The notes beneath the pieces were generated by a model that saw only the letters and a program-made list of their open reading frames with translations, was not told where the DNA came from and did no database searches. 47,932 nt of DNA, from IMG/VR virus record IMGVR_UViG_3300048838_000562, positions 1 to 47,932 of that record, one strand, 5' to 3'. Source of the DNA: a virus. This document shows, piece after piece, positions 40,676-47,932 of this stretch. Positions within the stretch are counted from its first letter, which is position 1; every line of letters starts with the position of its first letter. The translations under genes were made by a program, and so were the position numbers.

Positions 40676-42489
40676 GCTATTTCAACTAATAATTCTTCAA
40701 GTATGGGGGCATTGTTCCCACTTGTTGTAAATGAAACTTTAATCTGCATAATATTAGCCTTCTCTTCGTTGTGGCTAACCATCATGTAATTGTCGGTGTC
40801 GTTACGAACATCATTCCAGCTAGAATATGAACCATATCGGATACTCTTCTGTACTCCTATGTTTGTATTAGCGGGTAGTGATTTGTAGGGTAGATATATA
40901 TTTTTGAATACGTCTCTATAGATTCTACTAATGAATAATGCTCGTGTAGTAAAATAGGCTCCGTTGAGTTTAGTATTATAATCTAACTTGTCTACACCAT
41001 AAGAGGAGCCATTTTTCCATGTTATATACAAGTCGTTACCTTTAGCAAGTAAACTTCCTATCTCTATATTACTAGTAACAAAATCACTTCCACTTCTTTC
41101 AGATATTACAAACTCAAGGTTTAGTATGAATGGATAGGCTGGATTTTTACTTCCATAACTGTAAACTCCTTGTTTGCATGGATTACCTGTCCCATTAGAT
41201 ACTCCCCATATTGGCAAACCATCTAATACTGTACCTGCCTCAGGATGAACTGTTACATACTTTGATGGTGAATATTCTCCAGGAATTGACTTTCTCTTCT
41301 GTAGTCTATAATTGCTGTACTCGTATACTCTACCTCTATCACCTGCTATTGCTAGTAATCCATTATCAAGCTCAAGGAATGTATGAATAGATCTTTCTTT
41401 TACTGGGTCAATGAATATTGGTGCCTCAGAGAATGTATCCCATACCGCCACTTGTACCTCTTCTACTCCGTTGTCTACATGAGTTCCTATTACTAAATCT
41501 GTTCCAGGGGATTTACCTAAACATTTAATCCTATGGGGTTCTGTAAGGTCCAACGCCCAATTAGTGAATATATGTACTCCCTCATTCTCTCCCACTTGGT
41601 GAATGTAATGTCTATCTGCAAGATAAAGAGTTTGGTTCTGTATCTTCATTTGATGATAATCAGGGTCCCCTAATGTGTAAATCTTTATACTACCTTGTGC
41701 TAAATCATTCCCTGTTAACGTATTCATTGTTCCATCTGCTACAGTTGAGTGAATGTGAATGTGATAATTCAAACTCCTATCAACTGTTAATTGAGTGGTC
41801 CAAAGTAGATAATTCCATCCGTTTGCTAAATTAGCGTTAGTAACTGTTTTAGAGGTGATAGAGTTGTTATCCTCATCATGAAGAGTGATAGTCCAATCTC
41901 CAGTACCTTTAGCTAAGACTTGTATACCAATTCCATACTGTATTCTTTCATGGAAATTAATCGGTATTTTATGAGTTGCTCCTTCGTTGATTGATGTTTG
42001 TAGTGTGTAGGATTGTCCAGTACCTCCTATTTCTTCTTGGTCAAGGTGTAGTTCTCCCCAGTTCTCCTCTTTATCTGTAGAGAATGTTGCTATTTTGTCA
42101 ATCCTGATTCTATGTATATAGTTCTGTGTAGCCCAATATAGATAACCATCATACTCACACGCTCCGCTACATCCTGCACTTCCGTTAGTGGGGGCTGTTG
42201 TATCAAGAAGTGTGTAAGGACTTCCTTCTAACCATATTTTGCCCGATGAACTACTGAAGAATAATACTTGTCCAGTTGATAGTGCTATTGCCACTTTGCA
42301 GAACTCAGTAACAACTGTGCCACTTGCTTTAACTGGTGCTTGGTTTACTCTAATTTCTCCAGGTACAGAATGAAGGTCCAATCCAACTGCCTCAGCAACT
42401 GAATTAGGTGGTCCTTGAAATATGCTTTCTGCAATACCCCCTGAATTAATATTTTTTACCTGTATGAATTTTGGTTCATTTGTTGCCAT
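40672..42489 (-). CDS. Tail or virion structural protein, 605 aa (version B, complete)
   Basis: Complete counterpart of the partial gene at 1-1222. It is beta-rich throughout, with Trp- and Gly-rich repeats (GYLYWATQNYIHRIRIDKI, LADRHYIHQVGENEGVHIFTNW) that suggest a beta-propeller-like fold of the type seen in phage tail-tip proteins. No signal peptide. It is separated from the 871-aa tail protein by 16 bases. It is the first gene outside the swapped segment on this side and so may be the constant partner onto which variable tail proteins dock. Confidence 0.7.
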   Translation of the reverse strand: MATNEPKFIQVKNINSGGIAESIFQGPPNSVAEAVGLDLHSVPGEIRVNQAPVKASGTVVTEFCKVAIALSTGQVLFFSSSSGKIWLEGSPYTLLDTTAPTNGSAGCSGACEYDGYLYWATQNYIHRIRIDKIATFSTDKEENWGELHLDQEEIGGTGQSYTLQTSINEGATHKIPINFHERIQYGIGIQVLAKGTGDWTITLHDEDNNSITSKTVTNANLANGWNYLLWTTQLTVDRSLNYHIHIHSTVADGTMNTLTGNDLAQGSIKIYTLGDPDYHQMKIQNQTLYLADRHYIHQVGENEGVHIFTNWALDLTEPHRIKCLGKSPGTDLVIGTHVDNGVEEVQVAVWDTFSEAPIFIDPVKERSIHTFLELDNGLLAIAGDRGRVYEYSNYRLQKRKSIPGEYSPSKYVTVHPEAGTVLDGLPIWGVSNGTGNPCKQGVYSYGSKNPAYPFILNLEFVISERSGSDFVTSNIEIGSLLAKGNDLYITWKNGSSYGVDKLDYNTKLNGAYFTTRALFISRIYRDVFKNIYLPYKSLPANTNIGVQKSIRYGSYSSWNDVRNDTDNYMMVSHNEEKANIMQIKVSFTTSGNNAPILEELLVEIA

Positions 42490-42505
42490 TAATTTATTTT
42501 AAGAG

Positions 42506-45121
42506 TTAAATTTTGGTCCATGAAGACGATGTTTTTTCAGTCTTCGTATATGTGCTAGGTGATACAGACTCTTGTTTTGTATAACTACTCGCTGTTACTG
42601 ATTCTTCTTTTGTGTATACACTTGATACTCCCCCTTCTTTTGTAAATGAATCAGATCTTTCTCCAGGATGTTTTATCCATATCCCTATTTTTTCGCCGAT
42701 AGTATACAATAATTCCTTAGAAATGCTATGAGGTGCATCTACTCTATATCTCAACTCATATTGCTTTGTGGTTCTTTGTACAATGATATATTCGAGTGCT
42801 TTCTCTAGAGCGGATGGAGTGATTGTTACAGTATATTGAAGGTCCTGTTCAATTGATTGTGGAGATATGATTGTATATTCAATCCCTTTAGTTACTGCTA
42901 GATTTCCCCTAATTGAATAATCTAAATCTTTCTGTATCGTATCTTGAAGTACAATATTATAATCTAGATCGTTGGTTATACTTGATGTTGTGATTACTAC
43001 ATAATCTAAATCCTTTTGAATTATTATTGAAGGTACATCAATAGAGTATGTAATTCCTTTTTGTATCGTGGTACTAACTTGAAGGTTATAGCCTAAATCT
43101 TTCTCTGTATTTGTTGTTATTGATATATAGTAGTCTAAATCTTTTTGGGTATCATTCTCGTTTATAACCCGATATTCTAGAGTTTTGGTGTTATCGTTGG
43201 ATGTTAAGATTGAATAACTTAAATCTTTTTGCGTATCTGTGGTAACTCTCGTGAAGTAGGCAAGGTCTTTTTGTATGAGATCGGGAATCACTACTCTATA
43301 ATCCAGGTCCTTTGTATTATCGTTTTGAGATTGAACTGTATAGGTAGAATCTTTTGTAATTGTTGTAGAGGGCAGTACTGCATATGCCAAACCCTTTTGA
43401 ATTATCCCTTCCGTAACTATGAAATAGTCTAGATCTTTCTGTGCTGATACACTTGTGAGGATTGTATAATCTAAAGCGGCTTGAATTTTTTCAACTCCAG
43501 TAACCACGACTTCATACAATATACCCTTCTGAATCAAGCCTTCTGTAATAACAGTATAATCAAGGTCTTTATTTGTACTATCCGTTGTGATGACAGTATA
43601 ATCTAAATCCTTAACTACACTATTGGAAGTGAGAACTGCATAATCTAAATCCTTTTGTGTGGATGTACCTGTCTTAATGAAATAATCGAGATCCTTTTGT
43701 ATTGTCTCCGTTGTGGTCGCCATTACCTCATATGCCAAACCTTTTTGGATCCCTAACTCGTTTCTAATTCTATACTCAAGATCTTTTAGTATTATTCCTG
43801 AAAATACAAAGTATTCTAATAGTCTTGTACCACCATCTTCTAACAATCTGCGATCAGAGTCCTCAAGAAGCCTGTATCCACTAGCGTTCTTTGGCTGAAT
43901 ATCATAATTTAAAGACTTGGTTATCCCAATCTTTCTATTTATTGAATACTCCAAATCTTTTGTTATACCTATATGACTTGTTGAGTCTACAAGTACAACT
44001 GCTGTTCTACACTTACTTGATGCGGGAGTACTACTAGAGGAAATTGACATAGTAGCAATATCTCCCAATGTAAAGACCGTTCCAGGACTATCTATTTCCG
44101 CATCCGTATTGGTGCCAGTAATACTTACATAGGTATCAGTATCTACTCCATTCTTCCTTATTCTGAAGGTCCTACTTTTAGAGGTTCCTGGGGCAGTTGT
44201 TAACTGCACCATAAATCGCTTTACTATAAGATCTCCCGAATAATTACCGTTGTCACTTTCGTCTGCATCTCCTTGATACAAAAATGTGAACCCCTCATTA
44301 TACTGTATCCCCGAATTTGACAATGAATTTATACTTCGTCCCATATAAATAGACTCTCCAGAGACAGAAGGTGTAAAGCCAATACTAATTGAATAACCAT
44401 TGGTAAGAGAAGAAGGGGTATTTGTTGGTGAAATAGCTATGAAGGCGGTATCTCCTTTTGAAAACAAGACACTATGAGTAGTGTCATTACCTGTAAGTTG
44501 AGAACCAGTTATTGTACAAGACAAATCTGTAGCACTACCATTTTTGTATAATGTAAATGTATAGGACTTATTAGTACCAAGAGTTCTTCCACGCAAATCA
44601 ACATACATATCTGTAAATGTACCTGCCGTAGGAATAATAGCTACTACTTCCGTAGAAGAGGCACTATCACTTCCTGAGTGAAGATCCATATAAGTAGTAG
44701 TGCTCGTACTAGGTGCATAATTATGGCTCGTAATTAGTGTTTGAGTTTCGGATTCTTGAACGAGAAGGAATTTAACCTTGGAATCAAGAGTTGCTCCCGT
44801 TTTCTCCAAAAGAAGGGCAAGTGTATCCCCTGCACTTACTAATACCGAGTGAGCAGAATCGGAAGAGCTGGTAGCACTATCCGATATGGTACAAGACAAA
44901 TCTGTAGCACTACCATTTTTGTATAATGTAAATGTCTTACTTGTTCCACTTCCTGGTGCTTCATCTAACTTTACATGAAGGCTTTCGATTATTCCTGAGT
45001 TTGTAACCGTCGATCTTTTTTCAGCTATATATGGAGAAGAATTGTTATATTCGTATATAGAGATAAAATCACCATTTGTGTAGGCACCATTATTTCCTCC
45101 AAAATAATATGACTTTCCCAT
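42506..45121 (-). CDS. Tail/receptor-binding protein with three beta domains and 14-residue repeats, version B, 871 aa
   Basis: Residues about 1-375 form three tandem domains of about 125 residues, each carrying FTLYKNGSATDLSCTI or a variant followed by HSVLxSxGDT. They are unrelated to the N-terminal half of the 1686-aa version A protein. Residues about 380-820 hold about 27 copies of the 14-residue xxxIxKDLxYxI unit, clearly homologous to version A, but with two fewer units at one place. The end has the same YTKxE repeats. The start codon shares a base with the stop of a 41-aa gene (TAATG). Probably the exchangeable host-binding tail protein. Confidence 0.85.
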   Translation of the reverse strand: MGKSYYFGGNNGAYTNGDFISIYEYNNSSPYIAEKRSTVTNSGIIESLHVKLDEAPGSGTSKTFTLYKNGSATDLSCTISDSATSSSDSAHSVLVSAGDTLALLLEKTGATLDSKVKFLLVQESETQTLITSHNYAPSTSTTTYMDLHSGSDSASSTEVVAIIPTAGTFTDMYVDLRGRTLGTNKSYTFTLYKNGSATDLSCTITGSQLTGNDTTHSVLFSKGDTAFIAISPTNTPSSLTNGYSISIGFTPSVSGESIYMGRSINSLSNSGIQYNEGFTFLYQGDADESDNGNYSGDLIVKRFMVQLTTAPGTSKSRTFRIRKNGVDTDTYVSITGTNTDAEIDSPGTVFTLGDIATMSISSSSTPASSKCRTAVVLVDSTSHIGITKDLEYSINRKIGITKSLNYDIQPKNASGYRLLEDSDRRLLEDGGTRLLEYFVFSGIILKDLEYRIRNELGIQKGLAYEVMATTTETIQKDLDYFIKTGTSTQKDLDYAVLTSNSVVKDLDYTVITTDSTNKDLDYTVITEGLIQKGILYEVVVTGVEKIQAALDYTILTSVSAQKDLDYFIVTEGIIQKGLAYAVLPSTTITKDSTYTVQSQNDNTKDLDYRVVIPDLIQKDLAYFTRVTTDTQKDLSYSILTSNDNTKTLEYRVINENDTQKDLDYYISITTNTEKDLGYNLQVSTTIQKGITYSIDVPSIIIQKDLDYVVITTSSITNDLDYNIVLQDTIQKDLDYSIRGNLAVTKGIEYTIISPQSIEQDLQYTVTITPSALEKALEYIIVQRTTKQYELRYRVDAPHSISKELLYTIGEKIGIWIKHPGERSDSFTKEGGVSSVYTKEESVTASSYTKQESVSPSTYTKTEKTSSSWTKI
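44514..44560. repeat. 47-base exact duplication inside the version B tail gene (copy 1)
   Basis: Identical to 44889-44935. It encodes the YTFTLYKNGSATDLSCTI part of the second beta domain, so domain duplication was recent or is maintained by gene conversion. Confidence 0.8.
44889..44935. repeat. 47-base exact duplication inside the version B tail gene (copy 2)
   Basis: Identical to 44514-44560, in the first beta domain of the 871-aa protein; 375 bases separate the two. Confidence 0.8.
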
Positions 45122-45246
45122 TATATAGCCAAATAGATATAAAATGATTGAGCAAGGCTTATCGTTACCCCTCCCCTTGCGGCACTAGCGGCAACATTGC
45201 TTATTGCTGAACTTTCATGTACTACTCTTTTAAGTGTTGTCGTCAT
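45121..45246 (-). CDS. Very small protein before the version B tail gene, 41 aa
   Basis: The frame ATG ACG ACA ACA ... GCT ATA TAA ends in a TAATG junction with the 871-aa gene. The product (MTTTLKRVVHESSAISNVAAS) has no membrane segment. It resembles the 31-aa product at 46319-46414 in size and place before a tail gene. A structural or leader-peptide role is possible. Confidence 0.45.
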   Translation of the reverse strand: MTTTLKRVVHESSAISNVAASAARGGVTISLAQSFYIYLAI

Positions 45247-45306
45247 TTTTTATTATTAATTAACTTACGCCACTTGTAAGGCGGGTGTGGTTTCTAGTTT
45301 TAGGTC

Positions 45307-46302
45307 TTACAGATATGCACACTCCGCCCATATTAGAGCGGGGTCATAATTGTTCTGTAATCCGATAGCGGTCATAGAGTTGTTGACCGCCCTTACGTTT
45401 AAATATCGAGTTTGTGCTGTGGTTACATCTATGGTGAAAAGTTTGTAAAAAGGACCGCGAATTTGTAAATTACCAGTAGCACCCCCAGTATTTAAATATG
45501 TGCTGTAATTTTTGTCGGTTTCTGAATTGTTTGCGGTCGAGAGTGTGACACTCATATCGCAAAATGTACTTGCGTTCCTCGTGACATAGGCAGAGCCTTT
45601 GCACCCAATCCTCCACGAACCAATCGGGATTGCGAGTGAAAGACTACCAAGGTTGTACCATGTCCCGCCTGTTGGACTAGCCTGACTTCTGTCTGTTGTG
45701 TCAGTAGCAGAGGTTGTCCACTTAGTTGGCGACATTGGGAATCCGAAAGGTGTTCTGTCTAGTGAAAAATACGGAGAGGTAATCGCAGCATTCGCTAATG
45801 TATAGTCCGTACCCCCATATATCGTTATGGTTGTATTGGGGCTAGAGTAGGCGACTTTTGTTACGATGAAATATTTTACGGTAGTCTGTGTCAGCTTTAT
45901 CTTCATTCCCTCCATATACTTGGTTGTTAGGTCACCTGATATTGTGAACGTTATTGCACTTGCGTATGTCCAGGTCTCGCCAGCATCAAACCAACCCAAA
46001 GATGCTGTACTTATTGAGATCTTGGTGTCTGCATAAGCCTTAATAGATTGCTGTGTAGCGAGCTTGGTCGCACTATTGCTAGCCATATCATCCTCGTCTA
46101 CCACAAAATTCATTGAGGCGGTTGAGGTGTCTGCCTCTAATACTACCCCATCATTTATTGCTGGCTTCAAATTACTGAAGGCAATCTTTTTATTTGTCCC
46201 AGAAGCTGCCATTGTAGTGTCGCTTACGTCTACCATTTCTAATAAATCCCCGCCTACTGGCGTTGTGAGTTCTGTAAGCTCCGTTATTTTTAAGTTAGCC
46301 AT
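45307..46302 (-). CDS. Tail fibre protein, 331 aa
   Basis: The N-terminus (MANLKITELTELTTPVGGDLLEMVDVSDTTMAASGTNKKIAFSNLK) is a common fibre-attachment opening, and ATQQSIKAYAD (about 80-92) is a frequent phage fibre motif. The body is beta-rich (about 110-190), and the C-terminal domain (about 195-331) is a beta sandwich with GSWRIGCKGSAYVTR. The sequence looks richer in GC than its neighbours, a sign of separate origin. It exists only in version B. Confidence 0.75.
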   Translation of the reverse strand: MANLKITELTELTTPVGGDLLEMVDVSDTTMAASGTNKKIAFSNLKPAINDGVVLEADTSTASMNFVVDEDDMASNSATKLATQQSIKAYADTKISISTASLGWFDAGETWTYASAITFTISGDLTTKYMEGMKIKLTQTTVKYFIVTKVAYSSPNTTITIYGGTDYTLANAAITSPYFSLDRTPFGFPMSPTKWTTSATDTTDRSQASPTGGTWYNLGSLSLAIPIGSWRIGCKGSAYVTRNASTFCDMSVTLSTANNSETDKNYSTYLNTGGATGNLQIRGPFYKLFTIDVTTAQTRYLNVRAVNNSMTAIGLQNNYDPALIWAECAYL

Positions 46303-46318
46303 CTTTTTTTGTTAATAG

Positions 46319-46414
46319 TTAAAAGTTATATAGTTTCGATAGCACCGCAATCGACAATGGTGTTTGTCTGATATTGTTACCAGCCGTTCTAAGAATTGTT
46401 GGTTTGTTTGCCAT
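46319..46414 (-). CDS. Very small protein, 31 aa
   Basis: The frame starts at 46414 directly after the stop of the glycosyltransferase remnant and ends 17 bases before the fibre gene start. The product (MANKPTILRTAGNNIRQTPL) is basic. Low support. Confidence 0.35.
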   Translation of the reverse strand: MANKPTILRTAGNNIRQTPLSIAVLSKLYNF

Positions 46415-46456
46415 TTATTTAATTTTTAAATCTAAAATTAAAAATGTAATACTCAT
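46415..46456 (-). pseudogene. Remnant of the glycosyltransferase start in version B
   Basis: ATGAGTATTACATT is shared with the glycosyltransferase gene of version A (6940 downwards). The reading frame then diverges and stops after 13 codons (MSITFLILDLKIK). The exchange breakpoint lies at about the fifth or sixth codon, so version B lost the enzyme by replacement. Confidence 0.75.
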
Positions 46457-46849
46457 CTACTCCAATTGAAAATTAATATAAAAATCTTTATTACTAGTAG
46501 TGATTAACCTACCATCTGGCAGAATTACATTTATTACTACTCCTGTACTTGTTTCATATCCAAAACATGTAATTCTAATGTGTGCGGTTGTTGCACCTTT
46601 GACGACTAAAGTTCTATAAAAGTGAATTAACTTCATTGTAGAAGGATCAAACTGAAGGTCATATGTTAGGTTCGTGGTATTGTCCAGTAACCTAAATACC
46701 ATAAGTTTGGATTGTTCAATCTCTCTGAAATAATGATAGGATTGTGTGTCTGTGTCGAATTGACTTAATGAGGTGTTGTCATTATAGAAGGCTATCCATA
46801 CGAATCTTTCCAGGTCTATTTGTTTACCACTTGAGTTAGTAAATTCCAT
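46457..46849 (-). CDS. Conserved phage protein of unknown function, 130 aa (version B)
   Basis: Counterpart of 6941-7333, with about eight substitutions such as Asp to Asn and Ile to Leu. Its stop adjoins the glycosyltransferase remnant. Beta-rich, no named family. Strong conservation next to a swapped block suggests a function independent of which tail protein is present. Confidence 0.8.
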   Translation of the reverse strand: MEFTNSSGKQIDLERFVWIAFYNDNTSLSQFDTDTQSYHYFREIEQSKLMVFRLLDNTTNLTYDLQFDPSTMKLIHFYRTLVVKGATTAHIRITCFGYETSTGVVINVILPDGRLITTSNKDFYINFQLE

Positions 46850-46879
46850 TGTATTGTCTTAATAAATAAAATTGTATTT

Positions 46880-47104
46880 TTAGAGTATTTGTACATCTTC
46901 TGATTTAACCGCCTCGTCTATATTGAGGTTTTTAGATTGATTAAGATTTATTCTGAAAGGTTCTCCCATATTTTTATATATAGTTACATTGCCAAAGCTT
47001 AATTTCCTTAACTCTAGGATTAATGTAGCCTCATATATAGATACTTTCATTACACACTCTTTCTGACTCAATAGTTTCCTTTCGGGTGATTTAGACTTTG
47101 GCAT
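46880..47104 (-). CDS. Small conserved protein, 74 aa (version B)
   Basis: Counterpart of 7364-7588, differing by one residue (Thr to Ser in MPKSKSPERK). It overlaps the terL stop by 14 bases, as in version A. Confidence 0.75.
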   Translation of the reverse strand: MPKSKSPERKLLSQKECVMKVSIYEATLILELRKLSFGNVTIYKNMGEPFRINLNQSKNLNIDEAVKSEDVQIL

Positions 47105-47932
47105 ATGGATCTGAATTATAAGAAATAGAATTATTGTCCATTGAAGATGGCTTGACGTAAGGTGTGAATTGCACGTTCTCTAATAGAACTCTACCTAAGT
47201 CCTCTATCAAGTGGTCATCCTTGTCCATTGGTGTTTCTTTTTTAGATCTATATTCTGCTGATTTACCTCTCCACTCGTCCCATAAGTAGTGCTGAATTTC
47301 ATACTTCAATCTCGTACAACTACTAAAGATATATAGATTAGGGGATGTAATGAACTGGTCCCCTACTTTCTGATAGGATAAATAGTCTCCAATCCTTTTA
47401 ATAGCATCTAGTCTCCTTTTACTACCTGCCTCGAAGTCTAAACCATGTTCGTAATACAACTCATCTGCTAAGGATGCATATTGTCCTTGTCTTAAATCTC
47501 TATGCTGGTCCTGGTTAAAAGCGGCTGGTTCAATAAGTTTCTTAACCACCCTATAATTAGACCTCTTCTGTTTTATCTTGAAGGCAAGTTGAGATGTTGT
47601 GTTGTTCTCAAAAGATTCATCTATAACAAAGTGTTGTCCTTGTTCGTTTATTGCTACATAGAGTAAAGCATCGGGAACTCTTGGATGTGTATCAAGAGCC
47701 TCAACTACAACATAATTATATATATCTATATCGAATGGTTCTATTACATGGATTTGTGGCTGGAATTGTTTGAATACTAAACCTGTTAAATGTTGGAATT
47801 TTCCTTTCACTCTAGCTTGTTTATCTTCCTCGCTGAACTGATTTACTATTCTCTCAATGTCTTTGTGTTTAAGAAAACCCCTCACCCCATGTTCAATACA
47901 ATTTCCTGCAATTACTGGAGTTTTAATTTGGG
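47091..47932 (-). CDS. terL: Terminase large subunit, version B, 5' part beyond the window
   Basis: The frame runs unbroken to the window edge. It holds the whole C-extein nuclease domain from CIEHGVRGFL (VEALDTHPR acidic motif, DKDDHLIEDL) and the last ten residues of the intein (QIKTPVIAGN) before the junction. It differs from the version A protein by few residues. The missing ATPase and most of the intein are probably the same sequence as 8417-10022, if the genome is circular. Confidence 0.9.
   Translation of the reverse strand, partial: QIKTPVIAGNCIEHGVRGFLKHKDIERIVNQFSEEDKQARVKGKFQHLTGLVFKQFQPQIHVIEPFDIDIYNYVVVEALDTHPRVPDALLYVAINEQGQHFVIDESFENNTTSQLAFKIKQKRSNYRVVKKLIEPAAFNQDQHRDLRQGQYASLADELYYEHGLDFEAGSKRRLDAIKRIGDYLSYQKVGDQFITSPNLYIFSSCTRLKYEIQHYLWDEWRGKSAEYRSKKETPMDKDDHLIEDLGRVLLENVQFTPYVKPSSMDNNSISYNSDPYAKV
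47806..47932. repeat. 127-base exact end match to 8290-8416
   Basis: The last 127 bases are identical to 8290-8416. The base before them differs (t at 47805, c at 8289). The distance between copies is 39516 bases, the implied length of the version B circle. Confidence 0.9.

Larger units (their letters stand above)
41268..47932. repeat. Version B of the duplicated receptor-binding/terL locus
   Basis: Homologous to 1-8416. The similar blocks are 41268 to about 43755 and 46443 to 47932. The replaced block (about 43756-46442) encodes three tandem beta domains, a tail fibre and two tiny genes. Version A has GLUG, DUF2341-LamG and a glycosyltransferase there. The right boundary falls within the sixth codon of the glycosyltransferase gene. 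Confidence 0.9.

Noticed and set aside
1-47932. Diversity-generating retroelement acting on the tail gene
   Set aside because: No reverse transcriptase and no short template repeat with adenine-specific changes were found; the differences are whole-domain replacements.
1-47932. Alternative genetic code with TGA read as an amino acid
   Set aside because: TGA closes several genes at tight ATGA overlaps with the next start, so it works as a stop.
1-47932. Transfer RNA genes
   Set aside because: No cloverleaf with a GTTCRA-type T arm and matching acceptor stem was noticed; a tRNA scan was not possible.

Overview
The window looks like almost all of one tailed-phage genome (Caudoviricetes). It carries a terminase large subunit split by an intein, a small terminase, a portal, a major capsid protein of the N4 gp56 type, a very large multidomain virion or ejected protein, a tail and receptor-binding block, a small-protein lysis cassette, a large serine recombinase, a Bet/RecT annealing protein and a lambda-O-like replication gene with internal iterons. 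It is AT-rich, uses TGA as an ordinary stop, and mostly lacks Shine-Dalgarno sequences. Early promoters look like ordinary sigma70 sites (TTGACA, 17 bp, TAnnnT). The host cannot be named. A bacterium with weak use of Shine-Dalgarno sites fits (Patescibacteria or Bacteroidota are guesses). The recombinase and the control region suggest a temperate or once-temperate phage. No host genes, tRNAs, rRNAs or CRISPR arrays were seen.

Layout. 1-10022 (minus): end of a tail-structure gene, a large adhesin-like tail protein, a glycosyltransferase, two small genes and intein-split terL. 10103-12668 (plus): lysis and small membrane-protein cassette with a RusA-like resolvase. 12734-14260 (plus): serine recombinase. 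14277-16881 (minus): early operon of very small proteins ending upstream in Bet. 16889-17920: control region with several promoters, operator-like dyads and a helix-turn-helix protein. 17921-19067 (plus): replication gene with iterons and a small gene. 19138-36406 (plus): terS, portal, scaffold candidate, capsid, connector candidates, ejection-protein candidates and a 3042-aa polyvalent protein. 36523-47932 (minus): tail and receptor-binding genes, running back into a second copy of the small genes and terL.

The two ends are homologous. Positions 1-8416 and 41268-47932 are the same locus in two versions. The flanking genes are very similar, but the middle is replaced. Version A has a 1686-aa tail protein with GLUG, DUF2341 and LamG-like domains plus a glycosyltransferase. 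Version B has an 871-aa tail protein with three unrelated tandem beta domains, a 331-aa tail fibre and two tiny genes. The last 127 bases (47806-47932) are identical to 8290-8416, and a difference lies immediately before them. This is the pattern a de Bruijn assembly with k=127 leaves when a path re-enters a shared node. The simplest reading is a circular or circularly permuted genome of 39516 bp (version B) or about 41267 bp (version A), present in a mixed population that swaps its host-recognition cassette.

Working together: four near-identical promoters with a -10 region AATACTCC precede terL, the lysis genes, terS and the capsid gene, so they probably form the late regulon. A separate set of TTGACA promoters and ACATGT-centred dyads in 16889-17910 probably sets the early decision between the Bet operon, the helix-turn-helix gene and the replication gene.
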